DNA of 64,000 bases from Megasphaera stantonii (GCF_003367905.1 NZ_CP029462.1:992001-1056000), one strand, 5' to 3'; shown: positions 29,523-39,360, counted from the stretch's first letter. Translations and numbers: made by a program. The notes: generated from the letters alone by a model not told the origin.

Positions 29523-31251
29523 CGCCGCCTCCGCATACGTGACACCGCCGGCAGCCGTCGAAGCACGGTATGGTAAACGCGCCCTTGCGAGCCAGCTCCA
29601 GCTCTTTCACCAGGTAGTTCGCATCTAAACCCATATCCAGCACGCTCCACGGCAATACGGCGTCTACAGGCCGCTCTGTATACAGGAAACCCTGTACGTC
29701 GAAGCGGAGCTCTTTCACGGCCCGCTTCCAGCCCTTTACGCCGCCGTATTGATGGGCCAGGGCCAGCAATTGGCCGACTCTCCGGTCGCCGCGGGCCAGC
29801 ACGCCCTGAATATAGCATTGCCGCAGCGGCTCGGCCAATATTTCGATTTGCTTATCCTTGTCCAAGGCCTTCTTTATATAGGACAGCCGTTTTTCGACGG
29901 TCTTCTGGTCGGTCATGGCCATCCACTGGAAGGGCGTGCACGGCTTGGGAATAAAGGGATTGATGCTCAGAGTAATCTTGCCCTTATTGCCGATGGAAGC
30001 CATATGGGCCTGCACGCGCCTGGTCATCGTCACGATGCCTTCGATGTCCTCGTCTGTTTCCATTGGAAGGCCGATCATGATGTACATGCGGACGTGGCGG
30101 ATGCCGGCAGCCGTCGCCAAGTCGATGGAATGGAGCAGGTGCTCTTCCGTAATCCCTTTATTGATGATGTCGCGCATGTGGGTGCTGCCCGCTTCCGGCG
30201 CCAGGGTAATCGTCTTTTGGCCGCTTTCGGCCAGCCCCTTAACGATGGCCGGCGTAATCGAATCGGCCCGCAGGGAGGCGCAGGAAAACGCCAGCCCCTG
30301 GCTGCGGATAAATTCGACGAGCTCGTCGATATAGGGATAGTCCGATATGGCTGCGCCCATGAGGCCGATTTTCTTGCCCAGGCGCTTGCCCCTCAGCACG
30401 GCTTCCTTCACGTACTCCAAAGGCCGCACGCGGGGCCGCCGGTAACAGTAGCCGGCCATGCAGAACCGGCAGTGCCGGCCGCAGCCGCGGGCGATTTCAA
30501 TGAGGTACATCGCTCCGAATTCCGTATGGGGCGTCGCCACGACCGTTTCTCCCGGCCCGGTAAGCTCCCGCCACTGCCGCCGTACCGACGCCGGCGCGCC
30601 GTCTTCCGGGACGATGGCCCGCAAACGGCCGTCCTCGTCGTATTCATGACGATACAGGGACGGCACGTATACGCCGGGCACCTTCGCCAGCCGCCGCAGC
30701 AGCGCCTGCCGGCTTTCCCCGGCCTCGCGGCCCGCCGTGTAGGCGTCTAAAAAAGAATGGATCAGCCCTTCGCCTTCGCCGATCAGACAGACGTCGACAA
30801 AGGGAGACAAGGGTTCGGGATTAAAAAACGCTACGGGGCCGCCCATGACGACGAGAGGGTCTGTTTCCTCCCGATCCGCAGCCAGCACGGGCACGCGGCC
30901 CTGCTCCAGCATAGCCGGAATATTAAAATAATCCATTTCAAAGCTGACGGATAAGCCGATGATTTCAAAATCACAGAGAGGCCGGCCGTTTTCCAGGGTC
31001 AGCAAAGGAGAGCGCTCTTTGGCGTACAAGGCGGCCAATTCTTTATCGGGAAGGAAGGCCCGTTCGCACAGCCAGTCGGCCCGTTCGTTCACTTCGCGAT
31101 AAATGATCTGCATTCCCAGGTTGCTCATGGCGACTTCATACGTATTGGGGTAGCAAAGGGCCATAGCCCGCCGCGTGCCGAAGGGATACTTGTAATATCC
31201 CGTCTCGTCAGCCAGGCGCTCGGCTAATTTCCGTTCAATCTGCCAGCTCAT
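29503..31251 (-). CDS. B12-binding-domain radical SAM protein
   Basis: A 582-residue radical SAM protein of the family often found before ribonuclease G or with a DUF2344 partner. Residues 1-170 form a cobalamin-binding-like domain (NLGMQIIYREVNER, VVMGGPVAFFNPEPLSPFVD, GEGEG). The radical SAM core has CGRHCRFCMAG (Cys ligands of the [4Fe-4S] cluster), then LAPEAGSTHMRDIINKGITEE and MIGLPMETDEDI. A cysteine-rich tail, CFDGCRRCHVCGG, may hold another metal. Its substrate is unknown. It starts 25 bases after the flavoprotein gene with AAAGGAG, so it is co-transcribed with it. Confidence 0.88.
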   Translation of the reverse strand: MSWQIERKLAERLADETGYYKYPFGTRRAMALCYPNTYEVAMSNLGMQIIYREVNERADWLCERAFLPDKELAALYAKERSPLLTLENGRPLCDFEIIGLSVSFEMDYFNIPAMLEQGRVPVLAADREETDPLVVMGGPVAFFNPEPLSPFVDVCLIGEGEGLIHSFLDAYTAGREAGESRQALLRRLAKVPGVYVPSLYRHEYDEDGRLRAIVPEDGAPASVRRQWRELTGPGETVVATPHTEFGAMYLIEIARGCGRHCRFCMAGYCYRRPRVRPLEYVKEAVLRGKRLGKKIGLMGAAISDYPYIDELVEFIRSQGLAFSCASLRADSITPAIVKGLAESGQKTITLAPEAGSTHMRDIINKGITEEHLLHSIDLATAAGIRHVRMYIMIGLPMETDEDIEGIVTMTRRVQAHMASIGNKGKITLSINPFIPKPCTPFQWMAMTDQKTVEKRLSYIKKALDKDKQIEILAEPLRQCYIQGVLARGDRRVGQLLALAHQYGGVKGWKRAVKELRFDVQGFLYTERPVDAVLPWSVLDMGLDANYLVKELELARKGAFTIPCFDGCRRCHVCGGGDGDGMD

Positions 31252-31276
31252 GACATGCTCCTTTCTCTCATCGCCG

Positions 31277-32887
31277 TCATCCTCTCGTACCGCGGTTATG
31301 GGTATAGTTCGGCAGCAGCTTCGGCGACGGCGTCCCGTTTTTCACGTGGGCCGCCTCCCGCTCTTCTTCAAAGCGCTGCACGTGCGCTACCGTCAGCGCC
31401 CCCAGAGACGCCGTCCGGCTGTAGGCCGCCGCTTCCCTGCCGGCAATGCGCCCGAAGACGATGATGTCGAGGAGGCTGTTGCCCATCAGCCGGTTCGTCC
31501 CGTGAATGCCGCCGACGTCTTCCCCTGCTGCATACAGGCCGGGAATCTTCGTCGCGCTGCGCTCGTCGATGCAGATGCCGCCGTTTTGATAATGAAGGGT
31601 AGGATATACTAAAATAGGCTGCTTGCGGATATCGATGCCGAACCGCTCGTACATATGAATCATCGCCGGCAGCCGCCGCTCCATCGTCCCTTCGCCGTGA
31701 ATCATATCTACCATTGGCGTATCGAGCCACAGCGCAGGCCCGTGAAGGGCATGGACGCCTTTATGGCGGGCCAGGCATTCGCGGATAATCGACGCCGCTA
31801 CGACGTCGCGCGTCTCCAGCGGATGCAGGAAGGCTTCGCCGTCCTTGTTGACCAGCATCGCGCCGAGGGAACGGACCTTTTCCGTCACCAGGGCGCCGTA
31901 AATCTGCGGCGGATAAGCGGCTCCCGTCGGATGATACTGTATCGCGTCGGCGTATACCAGAGGCACGCCGGCCCGATAGGCCAGCACCAGCCCGTCTGCC
32001 GTCGAGCCGTAGTGATTGGACGTAGGAAATCCCTGATAGTGCAGCCGCCCGGCGCCGCCCGTGGCGATGATGACGCTTTTCGCCCGGACGCCATGGTATT
32101 CCTGCGTATCGAAGTCATACAATACGGCTCCGGCCGCTTTGCCTTCTTCATCTAAAATGAGCTCTACAGCCGGCGAATATTCCAGGACTTCTACGCCTTC
32201 GTCGCGCACCTCGTCGCGGAGGACCCGCATGATTTCGGCTCCCGTATAGTCGCCGCAGGCATGCATCCGCTTGCGCGACGTGCCGCCGCCGTGAGTCGTG
32301 ACCATCGTGCCGTCGTCGTATTTATCAAACATGACGCCCAGGCCGCCTAGCCATTGGATCGCCGCAGGCCCCTGCATGACGAGGCATTTCAGCAGTTCCG
32401 GCACATTTTTAAAATGACCGCCGCCCAGAGCGTCTAAATAGTGGATAGCCGGCGAATCGTTTTCCTTATCGGCCGCCTGGATGCCGCCTTCAGCCATGCC
32501 CGTGTTGGCGTCGCCGAGACGCAGCTTCGTCGCCAGCAGGACGGACGCGCCGTGCTGGCGCGCTTCAATAGCCGCCGCGGCCCCGGCGCCCCCGCCTCCG
32601 ATGATGAGGACGTCCGCATCGTGCTCGATATGGCTCAAGTCGAAGTCCGCGCTGAGAAGGCGGCTCTTTCCCTCCAGAACCGCCGCCAGCTCGCTGGGCA
32701 CCTTATCGCCTTTATTGGGGCCGACCATCAAAATAGAAAAATCCTTATGGCTGTAATCGGGATGATAATTCCGCAGCAGCTCCTGCTTTTCCTGAGCCGT
32801 ATACCGGCGAAGCTCCGCGTACAGGCGCTCGTTCCGCGTAGCGTCTACGCAGGCCTGCGACGCCAGCATTTCTTCTGTATATTTCAT
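31277..32887 (-). CDS. Fumarate reductase/succinate dehydrogenase-type flavoprotein
   Basis: A 536-residue flavoprotein of the FrdA/SdhA/NadB family. The FAD loop is VLIIGGGGAGAAAAIEA near residue 90; MAEGGIQAADKEND, THGGGTSRKRMHACGD, the QYHPTGAAYP motif and IHGTNRLMGNSLLDIIVFGR are conserved. The first 80 residues are an extra N-terminal helical segment. With the FeS gene at 32896-33579 it forms a two-subunit soluble enzyme without a cytochrome b anchor, similar in layout to thiol:fumarate reductase or heterodisulfide-coupled types. Fumarate reduction at the end of the pyruvate-oxaloacetate branch is a reasonable guess given pyruvate carboxylase next door, but the substrate is not proved. 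Confidence 0.85.
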   Translation of the reverse strand: MKYTEEMLASQACVDATRNERLYAELRRYTAQEKQELLRNYHPDYSHKDFSILMVGPNKGDKVPSELAAVLEGKSRLLSADFDLSHIEHDADVLIIGGGGAGAAAAIEARQHGASVLLATKLRLGDANTGMAEGGIQAADKENDSPAIHYLDALGGGHFKNVPELLKCLVMQGPAAIQWLGGLGVMFDKYDDGTMVTTHGGGTSRKRMHACGDYTGAEIMRVLRDEVRDEGVEVLEYSPAVELILDEEGKAAGAVLYDFDTQEYHGVRAKSVIIATGGAGRLHYQGFPTSNHYGSTADGLVLAYRAGVPLVYADAIQYHPTGAAYPPQIYGALVTEKVRSLGAMLVNKDGEAFLHPLETRDVVAASIIRECLARHKGVHALHGPALWLDTPMVDMIHGEGTMERRLPAMIHMYERFGIDIRKQPILVYPTLHYQNGGICIDERSATKIPGLYAAGEDVGGIHGTNRLMGNSLLDIIVFGRIAGREAAAYSRTASLGALTVAHVQRFEEEREAAHVKNGTPSPKLLPNYTHNRGTRG

Positions 32888-32895
32888 GGTGCCGC

Positions 32896-33579
32896 CTACC
32901 TTTCCATGTCCCGCGCTTCATACAGCCGGTGAATTTCTTTATCGGACAAATGCATAAGACGTTCCAATTCCTCATCGTACAGCCCGGCCTCAATATCCTG
33001 CACCCGTTGATCCAGATGGACGCTTTTTTTCGCGATATACCGGCCCGTCAGGCGGCGGACCATGAGGCTGACCGCGCTGTGGCTGATCTTTACCGGACAA
33101 CGGGAGGCGCAGATATCGCAGGCGACGCAGCGGAAGGATTCTTCGGCGCAGCCTTCGTAATCGCCGCGCTGGGCCAGGGCGATGTACTTCATGACGTTGA
33201 TGCCCTGGGGGCAGCTCTTCGTACAGGCGTTGCAATGAATGCAGTTGTAGATTTCCGGGTAAAACTGCCCTACGACGTTGCCGGCCAGGGGCAGATTGTT
33301 GATATCGTAATCCTTTTTATTGATGGGAAAGGATTCCAGGCGTCCAACGCACATCCCCTCTTCTACCTTCGTCTGACAGGCCAGGGCGGAATACAGCTTC
33401 GTCTCGCCCTGAATGCGGTACACGACGGCGCAGGCTCCGCAGAACCCGCTGCGGCATCCGCAGCCCCGCACGAGGCGGAAGCCGGCGTACTCCATGGCCC
33501 GCATGATCGTTAAATCATCAGGCACAGTGCATCGTTTTCCCAATATATACAGGGTAACCATATGATGTTTCGTAGTCAT
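32896..33579 (-). CDS. Fumarate reductase-type iron-sulfur protein
   Basis: A 227-residue protein. N-terminal plant-type [2Fe-2S] domain with RGCGCRSGFCGAC and a later LACQ cysteine; then two cysteine sets, CIHCNACTKSCP and CVACDICASRCP, for [4Fe-4S] clusters. The last 60 residues are helical. It pairs with the flavoprotein gene 8 bases downstream. SdhB/FrdB usually have one 2Fe-2S, one 4Fe-4S and one 3Fe-4S cluster; here both C-terminal sets have four cysteines, as in methanogen-type soluble TfrB. No membrane subunit is present. Confidence 0.85.
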   Translation of the reverse strand: MTTKHHMVTLYILGKRCTVPDDLTIMRAMEYAGFRLVRGCGCRSGFCGACAVVYRIQGETKLYSALACQTKVEEGMCVGRLESFPINKKDYDINNLPLAGNVVGQFYPEIYNCIHCNACTKSCPQGINVMKYIALAQRGDYEGCAEESFRCVACDICASRCPVKISHSAVSLMVRRLTGRYIAKKSVHLDQRVQDIEAGLYDEELERLMHLSDKEIHRLYEARDMER

Positions 33580-33641
33580 ATATGCTCCTTTTCTTTTAAT
33601 GCAACCAGCTCTGCCGCTTCCTGCGGCATGAGGTGTGTTTC

Positions 33642-33671
33642 ATTATACCATACTTCGGCCGCCTGCAACAA
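33642..33671 (-). promoter_or_regulatory. Promoter of the FeS-flavoprotein operon
   Basis: Minus strand TTGTTG (33666-33671), 18-base spacer, perfect TATAAT (33642-33647), about 60 bases ahead of the iron-sulfur gene. Confidence 0.6.
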
Positions 33672-33735
33672 AATCGATTTTCCCCTGCCTGCCGCAGCTT
33701 TCACGCCGCAACCATAGAGGCACTCCGTCTAAAGG

Positions 33736-33768
33736 AAACGCCAAGCACGGAATGCATGCTTGGCGTTT
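33736..33768 (-). terminator. Terminator after pyruvate carboxylase
   Basis: Arms AAACGCCAAGCA and TGCTTGGCGTTT form a 12-bp stem with a nine-base loop, 30 bases beyond the pyc stop. A T7 run exists on the plus strand and a weaker T-rich tail on the minus strand, so it may work both ways. Confidence 0.75.
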
Positions 33769-33800
33769 TTTTCCTGCCTGTTCAGCAGGTACATATTCTA

Positions 33801-36800
33801 TTAGGCTAATACTTCCAGGAGGCAGTCGCCGCTGATGATGGCCTGGCCCTTGGTGACGTAGATTTCGCCGATAGTGCCGTCGATAGGAGACGTAATGGTC
33901 GTTTCCATCTTCATGGCTTCCGTTACGACGAGGTCGTCGCCTTTCTTGACCTTCTGGCCCGGCGATACGAGGACGTTGACGACGGAGCCGGACAAGGTGG
34001 CGCCGATATCGCCTACCTTAGACGGGTCGGCTTTGCGTCTCGTCACGGTCTTCATGTCGACGCTCTTATCCTGTACCTGGATTTCACGTTCGACGCCGTT
34101 GAACATGAACGTAATGGTACGCATGCCGCTTTCGTCGGGGTCGCTGATGTTGATCATCGTGATGACCAAATCCTTGCCCTTTTCGATTTCAACGTGGATT
34201 TCTTCGTTTTTCTTCATGCCGAAGAAGAAGGTCGGCGTATCCAATACGCTTACGTCGCCGTACAGCTTGACGTTTTCATTGTAATCCTTGAATACTTTTT
34301 CGTATTGGCAGTATGCGTTGATATCTTCGTCTTCATGCTTGTAGCCTGCGCCGGCCAGCTTCTTGCGGACGGCTTCAAAGTCTACGGGAGCCAGGCTCTT
34401 GCCCGGACGTTCCGTCAACGGCTTGCGGCCCTTGAGGATAATCTTCTGCAATTTTTCCGGGAAGCCCTGATAGGGAATGCCCAAGCGGCCTTCAAAGAAT
34501 TCTACAACGGACTGCGGGAAGTTGAGGATATCGCCCTTTTCGTAGACATCTTTTTCCGTCAGGCCGTTCTGCACCATGAACAGCGTCATGTCGCCGACGA
34601 CCTTAGACGACGGCGTTACCTTGACGATATCGCCGAACATCATGTTGACGTCGTGGTACATCTTCTTGATGTCGTTCCATTTTTCGCCGAGGCCAACGGC
34701 TTTCGCCTGCTGACGGAGGTTGGAGAACTGTCCGCCAGGCATTTCATGCTGGTATACTTCCGTGTTGGGGAACGGTTCGGCCTTGTCTACGCCCTTGTAG
34801 TACGGACGAACTGTCGCCCAGTAGCGGGACATTTCTTCCATGGCGTCGATGTCCAGATCGGGCTGGCGGTCGGTGCCGCTCAACGCATAGTACAGCGTGT
34901 TCATGCTCGGCTGGCTCGTGCCGCCGGCAAAGGACGAGTAAGCTGCGTCTACGATATCGACGTTGGCAGCCACGGCGCGGCTCAATGTCGCGACGCCGTT
35001 GCCCGAGCCGTCGTGCGTATGGAGATGGATCGGCAGGTCGACCGTTTCTTTCAGAGCCGAAACGAGGCGGTATGCCGCTTCCGGCTTGAGCAGGCCGGCC
35101 ATATCCTTGATGGCGATGATGTTTGCGCCGGCGTTCTGCAGTTCCTTCGCCATGTTGACGTAGTACGCCAAATCGTATTTCGTGCGGGAGCTGTCGAGGA
35201 TATCGCCGGTGTAGCACAAGGCGACTTCGGCGATCTTGCCCGTTTCGCGGACGGCCTGAATCGTGCCGTACATGTTGTCCAGGCTGTTGAGGCTGTCGAA
35301 AATACGGAATACGTCGATGCCGTTTTTCGCCGACAGTTCGACGAAGTTCTTGACGACGTTGTCCGGATAGCTCGTGTAGCCTACGGCGTTTGCGCCGCGG
35401 ATGAGCATCTGGAGCAAAATGTTCGGCGCTTTTTCGCGCATCTGGCGGAGACGTTCCCACGGATCTTCATAGAGGAAGCGGTAAGCGACGTCGAAGGTCG
35501 CGCCGCCCCAGCATTCATAGGAGAAGAACTGCGGCAGCTTCTTGGACGCCGTTTCGAGAACGCGGAGCATATCGATGGTGCGGACGCGGGTAGCCATCAG
35601 GGACTGATGGGCGTCACGCATCGTCGTATCCGTAACCAAAACTTTTTTCTGGTCGAGAATCCATTTAGAGAACTTTTCCGGCCCCATGGAATCGAAAATC
35701 TGCTTCGTGCCGGCCGGATACTCACCTGCTACAGCTGTCGGCATTTCCAATCGTTCGAATTCCGGTTTTTCCTGATGGCCAGTGCCAGCATAGCCGTTAA
35801 TCGTCGTGTCGCCGATGTATTTCAGCAGCTTCGTGCCGCGGTCCTGTACGACGGGCAGGTTAAACAGTTCCGGATGGTTGTCAATGAAGTTGACATTGTA
35901 CGAACCGTCTACGAATTCCGGCGATTTCAGCACGTTGATGAGGAAGCCGATGTTCGTCTTAACGCCGCGGATACGGAATTCTTTCAGCGTACGCAGCATT
36001 TTCTGCACAGCCCCTTCATGGGTCAGCGCATATGTCGTAGCCTTAACGAGAAGGGAATCATAATACGGCGTAATAATCGCGCCGGTATACGCATTGCCGC
36101 TGTCGAGACGGACGCCGAAGCCGCCGCCGCTGCGGTATACCATAATTTTGCCCGAATCCGGCATAAAGTTGTTCATCGGGTCTTCTGTCGTAATACGGCA
36201 CTGGATGGCATTACCTTGGCAATGAATCGATTCCTGCGACGGAATGGCAATTTCCTTGCTGTCCAGCGCATAGCCTTCGGCCACTTTTATCTGGGTCTGC
36301 ACAATATCGATACCCGTAATCATTTCCGTGACAGTATGTTCTACCTGTACGCGGGGGTTAACTTCGATAAAGTAGAATTTTTCATCAGGCGTAACGAGGA
36401 ATTCGACTGTGCCGGCATTGACATAGTTGACGTTCTTCATGAGCTTGATCGCCGCGGCGCAGATGTCATGGCGAAGCTTTTCCGACAAGGAGAAGGCCGG
36501 AGCGATTTCGACTACCTTCTGGTGACGGCGCTGGATAGAGCAGTCCCGTTCGAACAAGTGGATGACGTTGCCGTGTTCGTCGCCCATGATCTGGACTTCG
36601 ATGTGCTTCGGATTGACGATGCACTTTTCCAAATAAATTTCGTCGTTGCCAAATGCCAATTTAGCTTCTGACCTTGCCCGGTCATAGGCTTCGCGCAAAT
36701 CAACCATGCGGTTGACCATGCGCATGCCGCGGCCGCCGCCGCCGTTGACGGCTTTGAGCATGATGGGGAAGCCTTCTTCGCGGGCGAATTTTTCGACTTC

Positions 36801-37235
36801 TTCATAATTCATAACCGGGCCGTCGCTGCCGGGAATATACTGGATGCCCGCTTTTTTAGCCTGAATACGGGCGTTGATTTTATCGCCGAACATGATGAGA
36901 TGTTCGACCTTAGGCCCAATGAAAATAATGCCTTCTTCTTCGCAGCGCTTCGCCAAATCGGCGTTTTCGGACAAGAAGCCGTACCCCGGATGGATTGCGT
37001 CTACGTCGTGTTCATGGGCAATGCGGATAATATCTTCAATATCTAAATATGCATCTACCGGTTTCTTACCTTCCCCAACCAGATAGGATTCGTCCGCACG
37101 GAAACGGTGCAGAGACAGCGAATCTTCTTTGGAGTAAATAGCTACGGTGCGGATTCCCAGCTCGTTGCAGGCACGGAATACGCGGATAGCGATTTCCCCG
37201 CGGTTGGCCACTAAAACCGAACGAATTTTTCTCAT
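33801..37235 (-). CDS. pyc: Pyruvate carboxylase
   Basis: A 1,144-residue single-chain pyruvate carboxylase: ATP plus bicarbonate plus pyruvate to oxaloacetate. Domains in order: biotin carboxylase (residues 1-450; VANRGEIAIRVFRACNELG, GGGGRGMRMV, EVNPRVQVEHTVTE), carboxyltransferase (about 530-800; DTTMRDAHQSLMATRVRT, with LHTHDGSGNG metal ligands), PC allosteric linker, and a C-terminal biotinyl domain with the acceptor lysine in TEAMKMETTI. Full length and no breaks. It has its own promoter and terminator, next to the fumarate-reductase-like operon, consistent with anaplerotic C4 formation. Start has GGAGGG seven bases ahead. Confidence 0.97.
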   Translation of the reverse strand: MRKIRSVLVANRGEIAIRVFRACNELGIRTVAIYSKEDSLSLHRFRADESYLVGEGKKPVDAYLDIEDIIRIAHEHDVDAIHPGYGFLSENADLAKRCEEEGIIFIGPKVEHLIMFGDKINARIQAKKAGIQYIPGSDGPVMNYEEVEKFAREEGFPIMLKAVNGGGGRGMRMVNRMVDLREAYDRARSEAKLAFGNDEIYLEKCIVNPKHIEVQIMGDEHGNVIHLFERDCSIQRRHQKVVEIAPAFSLSEKLRHDICAAAIKLMKNVNYVNAGTVEFLVTPDEKFYFIEVNPRVQVEHTVTEMITGIDIVQTQIKVAEGYALDSKEIAIPSQESIHCQGNAIQCRITTEDPMNNFMPDSGKIMVYRSGGGFGVRLDSGNAYTGAIITPYYDSLLVKATTYALTHEGAVQKMLRTLKEFRIRGVKTNIGFLINVLKSPEFVDGSYNVNFIDNHPELFNLPVVQDRGTKLLKYIGDTTINGYAGTGHQEKPEFERLEMPTAVAGEYPAGTKQIFDSMGPEKFSKWILDQKKVLVTDTTMRDAHQSLMATRVRTIDMLRVLETASKKLPQFFSYECWGGATFDVAYRFLYEDPWERLRQMREKAPNILLQMLIRGANAVGYTSYPDNVVKNFVELSAKNGIDVFRIFDSLNSLDNMYGTIQAVRETGKIAEVALCYTGDILDSSRTKYDLAYYVNMAKELQNAGANIIAIKDMAGLLKPEAAYRLVSALKETVDLPIHLHTHDGSGNGVATLSRAVAANVDIVDAAYSSFAGGTSQPSMNTLYYALSGTDRQPDLDIDAMEEMSRYWATVRPYYKGVDKAEPFPNTEVYQHEMPGGQFSNLRQQAKAVGLGEKWNDIKKMYHDVNMMFGDIVKVTPSSKVVGDMTLFMVQNGLTEKDVYEKGDILNFPQSVVEFFEGRLGIPYQGFPEKLQKIILKGRKPLTERPGKSLAPVDFEAVRKKLAGAGYKHEDEDINAYCQYEKVFKDYNENVKLYGDVSVLDTPTFFFGMKKNEEIHVEIEKGKDLVITMINISDPDESGMRTITFMFNGVEREIQVQDKSVDMKTVTRRKADPSKVGDIGATLSGSVVNVLVSPGQKVKKGDDLVVTEAMKMETTITSPIDGTIGEIYVTKGQAIISGDCLLEVLA

Positions 37236-37317
37236 GAAAATACCCTCCTGAGTAATGATTTACAGTACATAACAATGAATGATAGGTATATTACCTTTTC
37301 TTTTCACTGTAGTTTTA

Positions 37318-37345
37318 ATTATAACAAAATAGGAAAACATTACAA
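37318..37345 (-). promoter_or_regulatory. pyc promoter
   Basis: Minus strand TTGTAA (37340-37345), 16-base spacer, perfect TATAAT (37318-37323), about 85 bases upstream of the pyc start. Confidence 0.6.
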
Positions 37346-37427
37346 GAGAAGGAATCGTTATATACGGAATAAATACTGTATACAAAATAAGAACTGCTGA
37401 GTTATCCCCGAATCCTTCCGAAAATGA

Positions 37428-37461
37428 TAAAAAGCCCGCCGCACATTGCTGCACGGCAGGC
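37428..37461 (-). terminator. Terminator of the phosphonate operon
   Basis: Minus strand arms GCCTGCCG and CGGCGGGC (one T-G pair) with a 12-base loop and a T5 tail, just past the phnX stop. Confidence 0.8.
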
Positions 37462-37472
37462 AGGGAGAGGCG

Positions 37473-38255
37473 TTACCGATGCTGAATCGCTTCGACGACA
37501 GCTGGTAATTCTGTAATATTCTGGATCACGTAGTCTGCGCCGGCTCCTTCAAATACGGCCCGCACGTCCTGACGCTTCTGAGTTTTTTCTTCTTCGCTCA
37601 AGGCGTTGAACTGGTCTTCGTTCAGCCCCATGACGGAACTGCCGTCGATAATGCCGACGGACCAGACGCCGGCGGCCTTGCCCTCTCTAATATCCGACAC
37701 GGTATCGCCGACCTTGACGACGCAGCGTACGTCCGACAGGCCCAGCTTCATCATGTTTTTAAAGATCATATAGGGATACGGGCGTCCCTTGCCGTCCGTC
37801 GAATCAGGGGAAAACCAGCAGTCCGGCTCATAGCCCTGGTCCGCCGCGGCTTTGACGACGATGTCCATCATGACGTCCGTATATCCCGTCGTCGAGCCGA
37901 TGGCCAGCCCCATAGCCCGAAGCTTGGCTACCGTCTCGATGACGCCGGGCTTTACCTTCGAATAATTGGCGAGCGTCGACAACAGCTCCGGTTCAAAATG
38001 GCTGTAAACTTTTTCTACGTCTTCTTCCGCCCAAGCGCTGCCGTTTGCGTCTTTCCAGGCTTCGCCGATGCGGTCCATGGACAGCATCGTGCGGATGTGG
38101 TCGCGCTTGAGCATCCCCATGGGCTTTCTCGTTTCTTCTTCCGTAACGGTTACGCCGTTGGCGGCAAAGCTGTCCATAAAGGCCCGGACAGGAGCCATGC
38201 AGCCGAAGTCGACCGTCGTGCCTGCCCAGTCAAAGATAATTCCTTCTATTTTCAT
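37473..38255 (-). CDS. phnX: Phosphonoacetaldehyde hydrolase
   Basis: Cleaves the C-P bond of phosphonoacetaldehyde to acetaldehyde and phosphate. 260 residues, the usual length. The HAD nucleophile is in IIFDWAGTTVD (Asp near residue 9), and the Schiff-base lysine lies in the cap at MGMLKRDHI (about residue 51). GSTTGYTDVMMDIV and VKVGDTVSDIREGKAAGVW are family-specific. It is the last gene of the operon, four bases after phnW. Confidence 0.96.
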   Translation of the reverse strand: MKIEGIIFDWAGTTVDFGCMAPVRAFMDSFAANGVTVTEEETRKPMGMLKRDHIRTMLSMDRIGEAWKDANGSAWAEEDVEKVYSHFEPELLSTLANYSKVKPGVIETVAKLRAMGLAIGSTTGYTDVMMDIVVKAAADQGYEPDCWFSPDSTDGKGRPYPYMIFKNMMKLGLSDVRCVVKVGDTVSDIREGKAAGVWSVGIIDGSSVMGLNEDQFNALSEEEKTQKRQDVRAVFEGAGADYVIQNITELPAVVEAIQHR

Positions 38256-38259
38256 CGTC

Positions 38260-39360
38260 TTACTTCAATCCCTTCATATAATCTGTGAAAATCTGCAGAA
38301 TTTTCTGTACGTCTTCGTCGTAAATTTCGCCGATATTGCCCAGGCGGAACGTATCCTGGGCCGTCAGCTTGCCCGGATAGATGACGTATCCCCGTTCTTT
38401 CAGGAAGGCGTACATATCCTGGAAGTCGAAAGACATGGTTTCCGGATACAGGAAGGTCGTAATGATCGGCCCCTGCACGTCCTTGTCGATATACGCCGTA
38501 AAGCCCAGGGCTTCCATCCCTTCGCGAAGGGCGGCGTTCGTGCGGGCGTACCGTTCGTGACGGGCCGCAATCCCTCCTTCGGCGCGCAGTTCTTCCAGCG
38601 CCTTGCGGAAAGCCGCGACGACGTGTGTCGGCGACGTGAAGCGCCATTTGCCGCCGTCCTTTTCCATCGTTTCCCACTGGGCGTATACGTCGAGGGACAG
38701 GCTGCGGGCCGTGCCCTTCGTTTCCTTCAAATCAGCTTCCTTGGCAATGATGAAGGAGAAGCCCGGCACGCCCTGGATGCACTTGTTGGCACTGCTGATG
38801 AGGTACATAATCCCCAGAGCCGGCACGTCGATATCGACACCGCCGAAGCTGCTCATAGCGTCGACGATGAATTTCTTCCCGTACTTCTTCGCCACTTCGC
38901 CGACGGCGGCAATATCGTTGAGAATGCCCGTCGTCGTCTCGCTGTGGACCATGGAAATATGGGTAATGGCCGGGTCGGCTTTTAAGGCTTCTTCAATAGC
39001 GTCCGCCTGGGGAATCGTATCGTACGCCGTTTCAACGACAGCGTAGGGAAGGCGGTGATAGCGGCAGATTTCCGCCATGCGCTTGCTGTACGCGCCGTTT
39101 ACGGCGATGAGAAGCTTGTCCGTATCCTTGATGACGCTGGACAAGACGGCTTCTACGCCGAAGGTGCCGCTGCCCTGCATGAGAACCGTCGTGTATCCCG
39201 ATTCCGCATGGGCCAGGCGGAGGAGCTCCGCCCGGATTTCCTGGGTCATGTTCTTATAGTCGTCGTCCCAGGTGCACAAGTCGACGAGCATTTCTTCTTT
39301 TACCGTTTCCGTCGTCGTAAGCGGCCCCGGAGTGAGCAATTTATATTTATTTTTATCCAT
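38260..39360 (-). CDS. phnW: 2-Aminoethylphosphonate-pyruvate transaminase
   Basis: Transfers the amino group of 2-aminoethylphosphonate to pyruvate, giving phosphonoacetaldehyde and alanine. 366 residues. The start has LLTPGPLTTT; MQGSGTFGVEAV, VHSETTTGILNDI and DAMSSFGGVDID follow, and the PLP lysine is in SANKCIQGVPGFSF (about residue 192). It precedes phnX and follows the binding-protein gene by about 25 bases, which makes a complete AEP degradation pair. Confidence 0.96.
   Translation of the reverse strand: MDKNKYKLLTPGPLTTTETVKEEMLVDLCTWDDDYKNMTQEIRAELLRLAHAESGYTTVLMQGSGTFGVEAVLSSVIKDTDKLLIAVNGAYSKRMAEICRYHRLPYAVVETAYDTIPQADAIEEALKADPAITHISMVHSETTTGILNDIAAVGEVAKKYGKKFIVDAMSSFGGVDIDVPALGIMYLISSANKCIQGVPGFSFIIAKEADLKETKGTARSLSLDVYAQWETMEKDGGKWRFTSPTHVVAAFRKALEELRAEGGIAARHERYARTNAALREGMEALGFTAYIDKDVQGPIITTFLYPETMSFDFQDMYAFLKERGYVIYPGKLTAQDTFRLGNIGEIYDEDVQKILQIFTDYMKGLK

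Noticed and set aside
34194-36671. 825-codon frame on the plus strand opposite pyc
   Set aside because: It is antisense to the clearly conserved pyruvate carboxylase and shows no family, no ribosome site and biased composition typical of a shadow frame.
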